Assembly: GCA_016789105.1 (NCBI GenBank)
Contig: JAEURN010000008.1
Coordinates: forward strand, 62,001-126,000
From: Armatimonadota bacterium
Lineage (GTDB): Bacteria > Armatimonadota > Fimbriimonadia > Fimbriimonadales > Fimbriimonadaceae
Direction of reading: 5' to 3'
Length of the DNA stretch: 64,000 bases
The notes beneath the pieces are model-generated. The model was not told where the DNA came from and did no database searches. It worked only from the letters and a program-made list of their open reading frames with translations. Positions 8,976-17,870 of this stretch are shown here, piece by piece. How positions within the stretch are numbered: position 1 is the stretch's first letter; each line of letters opens with the position of its first letter. The position numbers and the translations under genes are program-made.

Positions 8976-10100
8976 TTATCCCGTCCGCGCCCTGACCCAA
9001 GCATGCAGGGGCTTTTCCACCAACTCGTGCCCAGCAAACCCCACCGCCAACACTGCGGCGAGAACCGCCAACCCTGGCGTGATCCCCGGCCAGCCAACCG
9101 GGTTGAAATAGAACTGCATCAGTTCCTTGGTCGGCCAGTGGGTGATGTAGATGGCGTAGCTCGCCGCGCCCAGTTCCTGGACGGCTCGGCAACTGAGCCA
9201 CGAATTCACCCAGCCCTGACCCCCGACCCCGGCCGCGATCGCCAGGCAAAACGCCGGAGCCAAAAACGCCGTTACCATCGATGGCGGCCAAGTCGGGTTG
9301 GGCACCTGCGCCAAAATCACCGTCCAGGCCACGATGCCAGCATAAACCCAGTCGGAGTGACTGGCCACCCATTCCCAGATCCAACCCCGCGAAACTAAGG
9401 TCCCCAAACACATCCCGGCAAAGAAAGCCGGGACAAAAATCGGAGAACCGAAATGGCCGACCCCGAACCCCACCTGCTTGATCCACCCGTGGCCCAACAA
9501 TTGCAAAAACCCCAATCCAACCTGGATAGCGCCATATAGGGCAAGCGACCAAACGACGCCCCGCCGCAATTGCCCCCGATCCCAATCCATCAAACGGGGG
9601 AGCAAAAACGGGAAAAGAATATAGAAAAGCAATTCCGCCGACAGGGTCCAGGCGGGGACATTGCTGCGGAACAGCGCGTTGAAGGCCCAACCGTCAGTCC
9701 GGAATAAACTCCATTCCCCCGGGGCTGTGCTCTGGGTGAACGGCATCGGGTTCGCGCCCCCCTGCACCGTCCAGACGAGATGGAAAGCAATCCCGGGCAC
9801 CAGGCTTGCCGCATAAAGGGGGACGATGCGCCCAAAACGGGCCCAACCGTATTTCTTGACCCCATCCCGGTCAAAAACCCCGCCCCCGGCCCGGTGGTGG
9901 TAGACCAGGCTGAGGATAAAGCCGGACAAGATAAAAAAGAACACCACCGGCAATACGCCGTAGCCGCGCAAGAACCGCAGAGCCGATTCTGGGAGCCCCG
10001 GCGGATGGAGGGATTCGATGTGAACGACCACGACCCACAGTGCCGCCACCGCCCGGAATCCAGCAAGCGGCCGGATCACCCCGCCGTGGCCCTGGCTCAA
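8976..10100 (-). CDS. acyltransferase 3 family membrane protein
   Basis: An integral-membrane O-acyltransferase (OafA/NodX superfamily), which transfers acyl groups to cell-surface sugars or lipids. The N-terminal motif RPLAGFRAVAALWVVVVHIE holds the family Arg and His residues, followed by FFFILSGFILS typical of TM2-3. About ten hydrophobic helices are visible across 374 residues, a normal length. It starts 12 bases after the serC stop codon and is probably cotranscribed with it, although the two functions are not obviously related. The acyl acceptor is unknown. Confidence 0.9.
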   Translation of the reverse strand: MSQGHGGVIRPLAGFRAVAALWVVVVHIESLHPPGLPESALRFLRGYGVLPVVFFFILSGFILSLVYHHRAGGGVFDRDGVKKYGWARFGRIVPLYAASLVPGIAFHLVWTVQGGANPMPFTQSTAPGEWSLFRTDGWAFNALFRSNVPAWTLSAELLFYILFPFLLPRLMDWDRGQLRRGVVWSLALYGAIQVGLGFLQLLGHGWIKQVGFGVGHFGSPIFVPAFFAGMCLGTLVSRGWIWEWVASHSDWVYAGIVAWTVILAQVPNPTWPPSMVTAFLAPAFCLAIAAGVGGQGWVNSWLSCRAVQELGAASYAIYITHWPTKELMQFYFNPVGWPGITPGLAVLAAVLAVGFAGHELVEKPLHAWVRARTG

Positions 10101-10112
10101 AGCCGTGACCGG

Positions 10113-11204
10113 TCAGCCATTGGCTTGGGCAAAACCTTTCATGAATTGGCCGAGCTCGACGCAACCTTCTCGAGGGAAGGCATTGTAAATGCTTGCCCGG
10201 CACCCCCCAACTGAACGGTGCCCTTTCAACTCATAAAAGCCGGCCGCTTTGGATTCGGCCAAGAATTTCTCGGTCAGCGATTCATCCGGGAGCGTGAAAG
10301 AAATGTTCATCAGCGACCGGTTCTGCGGTTGGGCATGACCTTTGAAGAATCCGCCTGACCCGTCGATGGCCTCGTAGATGTGGGCCGCCTTTTCCGCGTT
10401 GTAACCCGCCACCGCTTCCAGCCCGCCAAAGTCGATCCAATGCTTGAACACCAGGCTCATGATGTAGGCACCCCACGTGTTGGGGGTGTTGTACATCCAC
10501 TCGTTTTCCACTTGGACCTTGTAATCCAGGAGCGGCGGCAATCCATCGGGAACCCGCTCCAAGAGATCTTCCCGAATCAAGACCAAGGCAACCCCGCTTG
10601 GGCCCAAGTTTTTCTGCGCACCGGCATAAATCATGGCGTAGCGGGACACATCGAACGGCCGGCTCGCAATGCACGAACTCATGTCGCAGATCCAATCCTT
10701 GCCGTCGGCAGGCGGGTCGCCCAAGAAATCGACGCCCTGGATCGTCTCGTTCATTGTGAAGTGGGTGTAGGCGGCATCGTCGGCATACGTCGCCAGGTCG
10801 TAACCGGCAACATCGTAGTTCGACCCTTTTGCATCGTGCGCCAAGTTCACCGAACCATGGAGCTTGGCCGAATCAACCGCTTTGGCCCCCCAGGTGCCGG
10901 TCCGCAGATAATCCGCCGAACCGCCATTGAGGAAATTCATCGCCAACATCGTGAATTGCAGGCTGGCCCCGCCTTGCAAGAAAAGAACCTTGTAGTTGTC
11001 CGGAACCCCCATCAACTCGCGGCAATATTGGTCGGCTTCGGCCGCGATCTGGCCATAGTGCTTGCCCCGGTGGCTCATCTCCATCACCCCGACCCCCGAC
11101 CCTTTCCAGTTCAGCATGTTGTCGCGGGCTTCTTCCAAAACCGGCACCGGGATTGCCCCCGGCCCAGCCGAGAAATTGTAAACGCGGTTGTATGGCAAGC
11201 TCAT
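10113..11204 (-). CDS. serC: phosphoserine aminotransferase
   Basis: Cytoplasmic PLP enzyme converting 3-phosphohydroxypyruvate and glutamate to phosphoserine in serine biosynthesis; also usable in pyridoxal phosphate synthesis. The N-terminus YNFSAGPGAIP, the motif SHRGKHYG, and the PLP lysine Lys198 in AGAQKNLGPSG are all present; Lys198 is at the same number as in the E. coli enzyme. Length 363 residues is normal. A TAGAAT hexamer ends six bases before the ATG. Neither serA nor serB is in the window. Confidence 0.96.
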   Translation of the reverse strand: MSLPYNRVYNFSAGPGAIPVPVLEEARDNMLNWKGSGVGVMEMSHRGKHYGQIAAEADQYCRELMGVPDNYKVLFLQGGASLQFTMLAMNFLNGGSADYLRTGTWGAKAVDSAKLHGSVNLAHDAKGSNYDVAGYDLATYADDAAYTHFTMNETIQGVDFLGDPPADGKDWICDMSSCIASRPFDVSRYAMIYAGAQKNLGPSGVALVLIREDLLERVPDGLPPLLDYKVQVENEWMYNTPNTWGAYIMSLVFKHWIDFGGLEAVAGYNAEKAAHIYEAIDGSGGFFKGHAQPQNRSLMNISFTLPDESLTEKFLAESKAAGFYELKGHRSVGGCRASIYNAFPREGCVELGQFMKGFAQANG

Positions 11205-11210
11205 GTCCCG

Positions 11211-11216
11211 ATTCTA
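11211..11216 (-). promoter_or_regulatory. -10 element TAGAAT for serC, leaderless type
   Basis: On the minus strand TAGAAT ends six bases before the serC ATG. It lies within one arm of an 8-bp inverted repeat (CTAGCGAA at 11214-11221 and TTCGCTAG at 11237-11244) that also covers the stop codon of the upstream gene. Confidence 0.55.
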
Positions 11217-11239
11217 GCGAATCGGTGCCCCTGTTTTCG

Positions 11240-12085
11240 CTAGCTACCCGGTTCCTTAACCACGGCAATCACTTGGGGGTCGCCACCCGTCGGCCGGGCC
11301 GCTTGCAAGGTCACCCGCCCCGATTCCAAGTCCTTGGCCCGAAAAAGGATCCAACGGCCATCCCGCGACCAATCCACTTGATCGCAATCTGCCCCTTCGG
11401 GGCTCAGCCGGCTGACCCGGCCCGTTTTTCGATCCCAAACCATCGTCCAACGAAAGGCACTTGCCCTGGGGATCACCACGGTCACCGCCGCCAAATCCGG
11501 CATCAACGGAGAAGGCCGGACTTCCAAAACCTCAGTCGCTTCGGGCAAATCCTGCACTAAAGCCCGGATATCCAGCACCCGGGTCTGGCCCGTCGAGACA
11601 TCGAGCCGCACCCAGCTCGAACCCACCTTGCAAAGCAATGTCCGCCCGTCCATCTCAAACGAGGGATTGGCCGAGCCATCCCCCTTGTTGATTGAACTCA
11701 GCATCGTGGCCGGCCCTTTCCCCTTGAGTGGAATGCGCCACAATTCCGAGCCTTCGCCCGAGACAAATTCGGCGACCAGGAACGAGCCACTCGGATCGAC
11801 GACCGGGCGCCCGGCCGACAAGAAACCCAATTGCGAATGGTCGAGCAGCTTGGTCCCTTCCGCATCAAAAGCAACCACGCGGGCCGAACCGTCAACCGTA
11901 AAAGCGCACCCGCCGTTCAAGGGAATCTGGCTGACTTGGGAACCTTGGCCCAATACCTGCCCTTTGTCGCGGGAATCTTTAACAAGCACGACATCTTTCG
12001 TCCCTCCGGGCCGGAACCGCTCGCAGGCGAAAGGGAAAACCCCGGCCGGCTGGGCCAAAGCGAGTGAGGCGATCAGACTGACCAC
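11240..12085 (-). CDS. secreted TolB-like beta-propeller protein
   Basis: A 281-residue exported protein. Hydrophobic residues 1-11 form a short signal peptide ([13 protein letters not shown]). The body has propeller-like repeats with the pattern ...PSF..DGRTLL... and ...[14 protein letters not shown], as in WD40-like/PD40 blades of TolB. Partner and role are unknown. The start is a GTG at 12085; no ribosome site is clear. The 34-base gap to serC suggests a read-through or closely spaced promoter arrangement. Confidence 0.75.
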   Translation of the reverse strand: MVSLIASLALAQPAGVFPFACERFRPGGTKDVVLVKDSRDKGQVLGQGSQVSQIPLNGGCAFTVDGSARVVAFDAEGTKLLDHSQLGFLSAGRPVVDPSGSFLVAEFVSGEGSELWRIPLKGKGPATMLSSINKGDGSANPSFEMDGRTLLCKVGSSWVRLDVSTGQTRVLDIRALVQDLPEATEVLEVRPSPLMPDLAAVTVVIPRASAFRWTMVWDRKTGRVSRLSPEGADCDQVDWSRDGRWILFRAKDLESGRVTLQAARPTGGDPQVIAVVKEPGS

Positions 12086-12131
12086 GATTCTTCAGACGGC
12101 CGGTCCCCATCCGAAGTCCCCATGGCCCTGG

Positions 12132-12137
12132 TACCTT
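12132..12137 (+). promoter_or_regulatory. possible -10 element TACCTT for queC
   Basis: TACCTT ends eight bases before the GTG at 12146 and favours that start over an in-frame ATG at 12122, which has no -10-like hexamer or Shine-Dalgarno sequence in front of it. Confidence 0.4.
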
Positions 12138-12145
12138 GGCCCTGC

Positions 12146-12811
12146 GTGAGTGTCAAAAACGCGGTCGTTCTGTTGAGCGGTGGGCTCGATTCCGCCACAT
12201 GCCTGGCCATCGCCCGCCATGACGGGTTTGATGCCTATTGCCTGACAATCCAATATGGGCAACGGCATGCGGTGGAACTCGACGCCGCCGGGCGGGTTGC
12301 CGCCGCGATTGGTGCCCGGGAGCACACCACACTCTCTGTCGATTTGCGGGCCTTTGGGGGCAGTGCCCTCACCGACGACATTGACGTGCCCAAAGACAGC
12401 CTCGGTGACGGGATCCCCGTCACCTACGTCCCGGCCCGGAATACGGTCATGCTCAGCCTCGCCTTAGCTTATGCCGAAACCCGCGGAGCCGAAGACATCT
12501 ACATCGGGGTCAACGCAATCGATTACAGCGGCTACCCCGATTGCCGTCCCGAGTTCGTTGCCGCTTTCCAGGATTTGGCGCGGGTGGCGACCAAGGCCGG
12601 GTCGGAAGGTAGCCAGATCACCATCCATGCCCCCCTGATCCACCTTTCAAAGCCCGACATCATCCGCCGGGGTTTGGAACTCGGCGTGGACTACGGGCTC
12701 ACCCATTCTTGCTACGACCCGCAAGGTGGCCGCGCCTGCGGACACTGCGACAGTTGCCTGATTCGGCAAAGCGCGTTTGCCGAATTGGGCATGGCGGATC
12801 CGGCCCAATGA
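12146..12811 (+). CDS. queC: 7-cyano-7-deazaguanine synthase
   Basis: Cytoplasmic ATP- and ammonia-dependent enzyme converting 7-carboxy-7-deazaguanine (CDG) to preQ0 in queuosine biosynthesis. The PP-loop SGGLDS lies at residues 11-16 and the C-terminal zinc site is formed by a Cys in HSCYDP and CGHCDSC. GTG at 12146 starts the protein five residues before the first strand, as usual in this family; an ATG at 12122 would add eight residues. Its stop overlaps the queE start (ATGA), so the two enzymes are translationally coupled. Confidence 0.94.
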   Translation: MSVKNAVVLLSGGLDSATCLAIARHDGFDAYCLTIQYGQRHAVELDAAGRVAAAIGAREHTTLSVDLRAFGGSALTDDIDVPKDSLGDGIPVTYVPARNTVMLSLALAYAETRGAEDIYIGVNAIDYSGYPDCRPEFVAAFQDLARVATKAGSEGSQITIHAPLIHLSKPDIIRRGLELGVDYGLTHSCYDPQGGRACGHCDSCLIRQSAFAELGMADPAQ

Positions 12812-13524
12812 GCAAGCTCCGGATCTCCGAGGTTTTCGGCAGCGTTCAGGGTGAAGGCGGGTTCATTGGCGTCCCCACCACGTTTATCCGGGTCAGCGGT
12901 TGCAACTTGCGCTGCACCTGGTGCGACACGCCCTATGCCAGTTGGGAGCCTGAAGGACCAAAAGTCGATGTCGGCGACTTGGTCGAGCAGGCCCGGCAGA
13001 TCGGCAACACGCATGTCGTCCTCACCGGGGGGGAGCCCATGCTCTTTGACCCCATCGAAGAACTGGCGGCCCGACTGGCCCAAGACGGCCGGAAGGTCAC
13101 GGTCGAAACCGCCGGGACGGTCTTTCGGTCTTTGCCCGGGGCCCTGATGAGCATCAGCCCCAAACCCGCCCACTCCACGCCGCCACCCGAAACCCCCGGC
13201 GGGTGGGCCGCCCGCCACGAAGCGGCGCGATTCCAACCAGCGGTCGTTGCCCGATTGATGCAAGCCCACCCCTACCAGCTTAAATTCGTCGTCAAGCCGG
13301 AGGAAGAAGATTCGATCGCCGAAGTCCAGTCCATGCTCCGGGACATCGCGGGATGCTTGGAGGCGGAAATCCCCAATGAACATGTTTTCCTTATGCCCGA
13401 GGGCCGGGATGCGGCCACGATTTTGCGCCGCATGCGCCGACTCGTCCCCCACTGCCAGCAAACCGGTTTCCGACTCGCCCCCCGCCTGCAAATCGATTTG
13501 TTCGGCGACACGAGGGGCACTTGA
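12808..13524 (+). CDS. queE: 7-carboxy-7-deazaguanine synthase (radical SAM)
   Basis: Radical SAM enzyme forming CDG from 6-carboxy-tetrahydropterin, the step before QueC. The cluster motif is CNLRCTWC (Cys32, Cys36, Cys39) followed by DTPYASW; the TGGEP motif binding SAM is present (LTGGEPML). Length 238 residues is in the normal range. The ATG at 12808 overlaps the queC stop by four bases. QueD and FolE, needed for the earlier steps, are not in this window, so the pathway is split across the genome. Confidence 0.94.
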   Translation: MSKLRISEVFGSVQGEGGFIGVPTTFIRVSGCNLRCTWCDTPYASWEPEGPKVDVGDLVEQARQIGNTHVVLTGGEPMLFDPIEELAARLAQDGRKVTVETAGTVFRSLPGALMSISPKPAHSTPPPETPGGWAARHEAARFQPAVVARLMQAHPYQLKFVVKPEEEDSIAEVQSMLRDIAGCLEAEIPNEHVFLMPEGRDAATILRRMRRLVPHCQQTGFRLAPRLQIDLFGDTRGT

Positions 13525-13569
13525 AAAACACTTGCACATTCCGCCGATTCCGCGTACATTAGATCTGGA

Positions 13570-14268
13570 ATGGCACGCACAAGGGGGATCGTTTCACTCA
13601 CATACGATGGCACCCAGCTGTGCCATGTCGAAACGGCATTGCCCGACTTGCAACGGGCCGGGTTGACGGCAACCTTTTACGCCGAACCAGCGACCTTGCT
13701 GGACCACTATCCCACCTGGAAGCAGGCTCAAGCCGCCGGGCACGAGATCGGCAACGGGTCTTTGATCGGAGCCGCCCTCCCAGACGGATCTCTCCCCGCT
13801 TGGACGACCGAAATGATCCTCGACGACCTCAGCGAGGCCGACGACCTGTTGGATGAGTTGTTCCCCATGCAAGGCGAGGACTCCATCGCGTTGCCATTCG
13901 GGAACCCGCAATGCGCCGACCGGGCCGACTACGTCCCGGAACTCCAAAGCCGCTACAGCGTGATCCGCCTGGGTGAGACGGGAGTCAATGCGGCCGCCTT
14001 GTCATCGGCCAACTCGCTCAAAGTCATCGACCCGAGCGACCTCAATGGGAACCAGCTTGCCCAGATTGCGCGCCAGACCGTTCAAAACCCGACCTGGATC
14101 GTCTTCGGTTTCGACGGCATTGGGAGCGGCCGCCGGTCAATTGACCACGCCGCCCACGTCCAACTCCTTGACTTTTTGGCCCAGAACGCCGACCTCGTGG
14201 AAATCCTGCCCGTCATCCGCGCGGCGCAGATGCTGAACCGCCAGGGCCAAACCGCCAAGCTCGTCTGA
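13570..14268 (+). CDS. NodB-like polysaccharide deacetylase-fold protein, metal site degenerate
   Basis: A 232-residue protein with the NodB/carbohydrate esterase 4 fold: the first motif appears as SLTYDGT where active enzymes have TFDDG, followed by ATFYAEPA (normally ATFF). The second motif is GHEIGNGSLIG; the usual HSxxH metal pair is missing because both histidines are replaced. The C-terminal region IDHAAHVQLLDFLAQN corresponds to the LxxxL helix. There is no signal peptide. I infer either loss of deacetylase activity or a different role. A TACATT hexamer lies nine bases before the ATG. Confidence 0.75.
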   Translation: MARTRGIVSLTYDGTQLCHVETALPDLQRAGLTATFYAEPATLLDHYPTWKQAQAAGHEIGNGSLIGAALPDGSLPAWTTEMILDDLSEADDLLDELFPMQGEDSIALPFGNPQCADRADYVPELQSRYSVIRLGETGVNAAALSSANSLKVIDPSDLNGNQLAQIARQTVQNPTWIVFGFDGIGSGRRSIDHAAHVQLLDFLAQNADLVEILPVIRAAQMLNRQGQTAKLV

Positions 14269-14307
14269 CCGCGCAACCGGGGCAAGTCATCCGCCACAAT
14301 AAGCCCG

Positions 14308-16371
14308 GTGGAACCCACCCGCACCGAATTCCTGTTCCTGGACGGCCCCCTGCCCAAGGCCGTTTTTTACACGCTGACCTTTTTGAGCCTCGGCATCATG
14401 GCTTGGCAAATTTTGGGCTCGGCGAGGCACTGGATGCGGGGCTCCAAAATCGATTGGCGCCCGAATTACCTGGCGGGGGTCGCCAAATACGTGCTTGCCC
14501 AAAGAAAAGTGATGGGGTCCCGCCCCAAAGAAGGCGCCCCGCTGCACCTTTTCATCTTCTACGGGTTTTTGAGCCTGCTGCTGGCGACCACGCTCCTGGC
14601 AATCTCCACCTACGGGCCGCTTGTCGGCCTGCCCCATTTCCACAAAGGGGGCTACTACCTTGCCTACGAAACCATTTTTGACGCCTTGGGGCTGCTCTAC
14701 GTGGCCGGCATCGTTTGGGCGTTGCGCCGGCGGTACCGTGATTCGCGCGAGCTGGGTCAACCGATTCCCGACCCCGCAACTGGGAAACTTAGCCGGGCGG
14801 CAAACCCAGCAACCACAACTTGGCAGGATTTTGCCGTCCTCTACCTCCTCTTGGCCTTGGGGATCAGCGGCTACCTGCTGGAGGCGGCCAGGATTTCGGC
14901 AAACCCCCAACCGTGGGACGGCGCGAGCTTCGTCGGATATGGCTTGGCGCAAATCCTCCCCAAACTCACACCGACTGGCTACCAGGTCATTTGGTGGCAG
15001 CACATGGTTTGGGTCTGGCTCTTTTTTGCGACCTTGCCCCAAATGAGGCTCAAGCACATCGTAGTCGCCACCCTTGCCGCCGCCGGGACCGCCGAACGCC
15101 CGATGGGGCGGCTTCCGGAAACCTCCCCCGCCAAACTGGAAACCGGCGAACCGATCGGCGCCGCGGCGGCCACGGACCTCTCTCGGTGGCACCTCCTGAC
15201 CCTCGACGCCTGCATGTCTTGCGGCCGGTGCACCGAAGTCTGCCCGGCCCATAACGTGGGCAAATCCCTCAACCCCAAACAGGTCGTCCAAGATTCGCAC
15301 CGGGCTTTACGCACCGGGATCCCCCTTGCCGACGCCATTTCAGAAGACGCGCTTTGGGCCTGCACCACCTGCAACGCCTGCGTCGAGGCCTGCCCCGTGC
15401 TCATCCGCCACGTGGACATCATCGTCGAATCCCGTCGCCACCTTGTCGAGGCCGGGCGGCTCACCGGATCGGCCGTTTTGCCGTTGAAGCAAGCCGCCGG
15501 AACGGGTTCAGCCTGGGGCCAGAATCCGGCAGAAAGGGAGCAATGGATGGCTGGCCTGGGCATACCCCTGGCGCGGGAGGGAACCCCCTTCGACATCCTT
15601 TTTTGGGTTGGGTGTGCCGGCGCGACCGACCCCGCCGCCATCCGCACGACCCGGGCGTTTGCCCAACTCATGCAAAAAGCGGGGGTGGCGTTCGCCTGCT
15701 TAGGGCAAGAAGAATCCTGCACCGGGGATCCCATGCGACGGATCGGGGACGAAGCCGCATTCCTGCACCAACAGGGGATCAATGCCCAAGCCTTTCAAAA
15801 GTATGGAGTTCGCCGTGTCGTCACGGCTTGCCCCCACTGCCTCAACACCCTAAAGAACGAATACGAGCAAAGGGGGGAAAGGCCGTTGGAGGTCTTGCAC
15901 CACACTGAGCTCTTAAGTCAACTCGTCACGGAAGGCCGGCTCAAGTCGGCGAACCCGGCCCAAGGCCAGGTCACCTACCACGACCCGTGCTACCTGGCCC
16001 GCGTCAACAATGTCAGCGATGCCCCCCGCAGCCTTGTTGGGCAAAAGTCGGACTTAGATTCCGACATCCCACTTTTGCTCAGGGAAATCACGACCGAACA
16101 AGCCCATGCCCAAATCTTGGCCGAGCCTGGAAACCGCGGGCGCAAAACGCTGTGCTGCGGCGCCGGAGGGGGACGCATGTGGATGGAAGAGGAACCCAGC
16201 CAACGCCCGTCGGAGCGCCGGGCCGGAGAACTCCTGGCCACCGGGGCGACAACCATCGCCGTCGGATGCCCGTTCTGCCGCATCATGCTCGATGCCGGGA
16301 TCAAGCAAGTCACCGACGAGCCCATCAACCTCGTCGACCTTGCCGAACTGCTCCACGAGGCAAACCGGTGA
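14308..16371 (+). CDS. membrane-bound (Fe-S) reductase, HdrD/GlpC-like with NarI-type membrane domain
   Basis: A 687-residue membrane electron-transfer protein. Five hydrophobic segments (about 18-38, 78-100, 120-140, 174-195, 226-245) form a NarI-gamma-like cytochrome b domain; His residues in W-HM and FYGF regions could ligate haem. Two 4Fe-4S motifs follow: CMSCGRCTEVCP at 302-312 and CTTCNACVEACP at 352-362. Two CCG (DUF3400-type) domains, ending with CCGAGGGRMW, bind a further cofactor as in heterodisulfide reductase D. Such fused proteins often act with acyl-CoA or lactate/glycolate dehydrogenases. GTG start; CACAAT ends seven bases upstream. Confidence 0.9.
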   Translation: MEPTRTEFLFLDGPLPKAVFYTLTFLSLGIMAWQILGSARHWMRGSKIDWRPNYLAGVAKYVLAQRKVMGSRPKEGAPLHLFIFYGFLSLLLATTLLAISTYGPLVGLPHFHKGGYYLAYETIFDALGLLYVAGIVWALRRRYRDSRELGQPIPDPATGKLSRAANPATTTWQDFAVLYLLLALGISGYLLEAARISANPQPWDGASFVGYGLAQILPKLTPTGYQVIWWQHMVWVWLFFATLPQMRLKHIVVATLAAAGTAERPMGRLPETSPAKLETGEPIGAAAATDLSRWHLLTLDACMSCGRCTEVCPAHNVGKSLNPKQVVQDSHRALRTGIPLADAISEDALWACTTCNACVEACPVLIRHVDIIVESRRHLVEAGRLTGSAVLPLKQAAGTGSAWGQNPAEREQWMAGLGIPLAREGTPFDILFWVGCAGATDPAAIRTTRAFAQLMQKAGVAFACLGQEESCTGDPMRRIGDEAAFLHQQGINAQAFQKYGVRRVVTACPHCLNTLKNEYEQRGERPLEVLHHTELLSQLVTEGRLKSANPAQGQVTYHDPCYLARVNNVSDAPRSLVGQKSDLDSDIPLLLREITTEQAHAQILAEPGNRGRKTLCCGAGGGRMWMEEEPSQRPSERRAGELLATGATTIAVGCPFCRIMLDAGIKQVTDEPINLVDLAELLHEANR

Positions 16372-16706
16372 TCCAAGCAATTGGCACCGACATCGTCAGC
16401 ATCGACCGGGTGGCCAAAGCCATGCAAAATCCCCGGTTCGTCCAGCGGATTTTGACCGAGCGGGAACGGGGGCGGGCCTTGACCGCCCAATACGTTGCCG
16501 GAAGGTGGGCGGCAAAGGAAGCGGTCAAAAAGTGCCTGCCGCAAGTGGCATCATGGCAACACGTCGAAATCGTCGCCGAACCCGGGCAGCCGGTTTCGGC
16601 GACTCTGCTCATCCCTATGCCCAACCCCGCGGGGCACCGCATCCACCTGACCATCAGCCACGAAAAGGACTTCGCGGTCGCCGTCGCCATCCTTGAAACA
16701 CCCTAG
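16368..16706 (+). CDS. acpS: holo-[acyl-carrier-protein] synthase
   Basis: Transfers 4'-phosphopantetheine from CoA to apo-ACP. The N-terminus IGTDIVSIDRV has the magnesium ligand Asp8 and the motif RWAAKEAVKK contains Glu51, the second ligand. With 112 residues it is slightly shorter than most AcpS (about 120-126); I see a compact loop between the two motifs. The GTG start at 16368 overlaps the stop of the Fe-S reductase (GTGA), indicating translational coupling. Upstream in-frame sequence is only a shadow of the reductase gene. Confidence 0.9.
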   Translation: MIQAIGTDIVSIDRVAKAMQNPRFVQRILTERERGRALTAQYVAGRWAAKEAVKKCLPQVASWQHVEIVAEPGQPVSATLLIPMPNPAGHRIHLTISHEKDFAVAVAILETP

Positions 16707-16713
16707 CTGCCAA

Positions 16714-16748
16714 GGTCCTTTTGTTAACGAATTGTTAACAAAGGGACC
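16714..16748 (+). promoter_or_regulatory. pstS leader: PHO-box-like direct repeat within a long hairpin
   Basis: Two copies of TTGTTAAC lie at 16721-16728 and 16732-16739, an 11-bp phase. The two TTAACR cores with five bases between them match the tandem PhoP-box form known in Bacillus. The same bases form an inverted repeat: arms 16714-16728 and 16734-16748 pair at 14 of 15 positions (the 15th is a G-U pair in RNA) around a 5-base loop. No T tract follows, so it is not a standard terminator. Confidence 0.55.
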
Positions 16749-16771
16749 CCAACATCGTTGCGAGGCAAACC

Positions 16772-17848
16772 ATGAAATTGGTCAAAATCGCCGGCTTGAC
16801 CGGTACAACACTTTTGCTCGCCGGGCTGATTGCGGCATTCGCCGGATGCGCCCCCGAAACCAAAGGAGGGGAATCGTCCAGCACCGCGACGACCGGATCG
16901 ACCGCTCAATCCGGCGGCGAATCCAAGGCCGACTATTCGGGCCAAGAACTCAGCATCGACGGTTCGGGCACCGTATTCCCGATCGCCGCCGCCGCAACCG
17001 AGCTGTTCAATTCCACCATGGGCCAGGCCAAAATCACGGTCGGCAAATCCGGCACCGGCTCGGGCATGAAAATGTTCGTCAAGGGCGAAATTGGCATCGC
17101 CGATGCCAGCCGCCCGATCAAAGCCGACGAAATCGCCGAACTCGAAAAGGCCAAGATCGAATTCATCGAAATGCCCGTTGCTCTCGATGGCCTCTGCATC
17201 ATCGTCAACAAAGAAAACACTTGGCTCAAGTCCATCACCATCGAGCAACTCCACAAAATCTGGGACAAGGATTCCAAAGTCAAGATGTGGAGCGAAGTGG
17301 ATCCCTCCTGGCCAAAAGAAGAAATCAAACTTTACGGGCCGACCGACGCCCACGGCACATATGAATACTTTAACGAAGTTGTGAACGGCAAAAAGGACAA
17401 CGTCCGCCCCGATTATTCGCAGCAATCCGAATATGACCCGCTGATCGCCGGTGTGGCTGGCGATAAGAATTCGCTTGGGTATGTTGGGTTCGCCTATTAC
17501 GACGGCAACAAGGACAAAGTCCGCGCCGTGCCGGTCGATGGCGGCAAGGGCCCTGTCGAACCGAGCGAAGCCTCCATCTCCGACGGAACCTATTCGCCGT
17601 TTGGTCGGCCGCTGTTTATGTACGTCAACAAAGCCAAAATGGGTGAATCTAAATTGCTCGCCGACTTTGTGGCCTTCATGCTCGGCGAACACGGATCCGA
17701 AGCCGTCAAAGCCGGCGATTACCTGCCGCTCCCGGCCGATATCGCCGCTATGGTCAAAACCCGCGTCGAGGCGGGCACTACCGGCAGCATCTTTTCCGCG
17801 GCGGCACCGGGTTCCTCGGTTGCCGACATCTTGAAAAACGCGAAATAG
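16772..17848 (+). CDS. pstS: phosphate ABC transporter substrate-binding lipoprotein
   Basis: Periplasmic phosphate-binding protein feeding the PstCA permease. A signal peptide ends in the lipobox FAGC at about residue 26; a Ser/Thr/Gly-rich linker follows. The ligand-binding sequence DGSGTVFPIA and the later GKSGTGSGMKMF match PstS, and ADASRPIK is the conserved acidic-loop region. Length 358 residues is normal. GAGG six bases before the ATG is a ribosome site. It is first in pstS-pstC-pstA; the 22-base gap to pstC supports one operon. Confidence 0.95.
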   Translation: MKLVKIAGLTGTTLLLAGLIAAFAGCAPETKGGESSSTATTGSTAQSGGESKADYSGQELSIDGSGTVFPIAAAATELFNSTMGQAKITVGKSGTGSGMKMFVKGEIGIADASRPIKADEIAELEKAKIEFIEMPVALDGLCIIVNKENTWLKSITIEQLHKIWDKDSKVKMWSEVDPSWPKEEIKLYGPTDAHGTYEYFNEVVNGKKDNVRPDYSQQSEYDPLIAGVAGDKNSLGYVGFAYYDGNKDKVRAVPVDGGKGPVEPSEASISDGTYSPFGRPLFMYVNKAKMGESKLLADFVAFMLGEHGSEAVKAGDYLPLPADIAAMVKTRVEAGTTGSIFSAAAPGSSVADILKNAK

Positions 17849-17870
17849 CCTGCGGTAAGGTATCGACCCT

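Noticed and set aside
11213-11245. Inverted repeat between the beta-propeller gene and serC as a terminator
   Set aside because: The 8-bp stem has a 15-base loop, contains the stop codon and the serC -10 element, and lacks a T tract, so termination is not supported.
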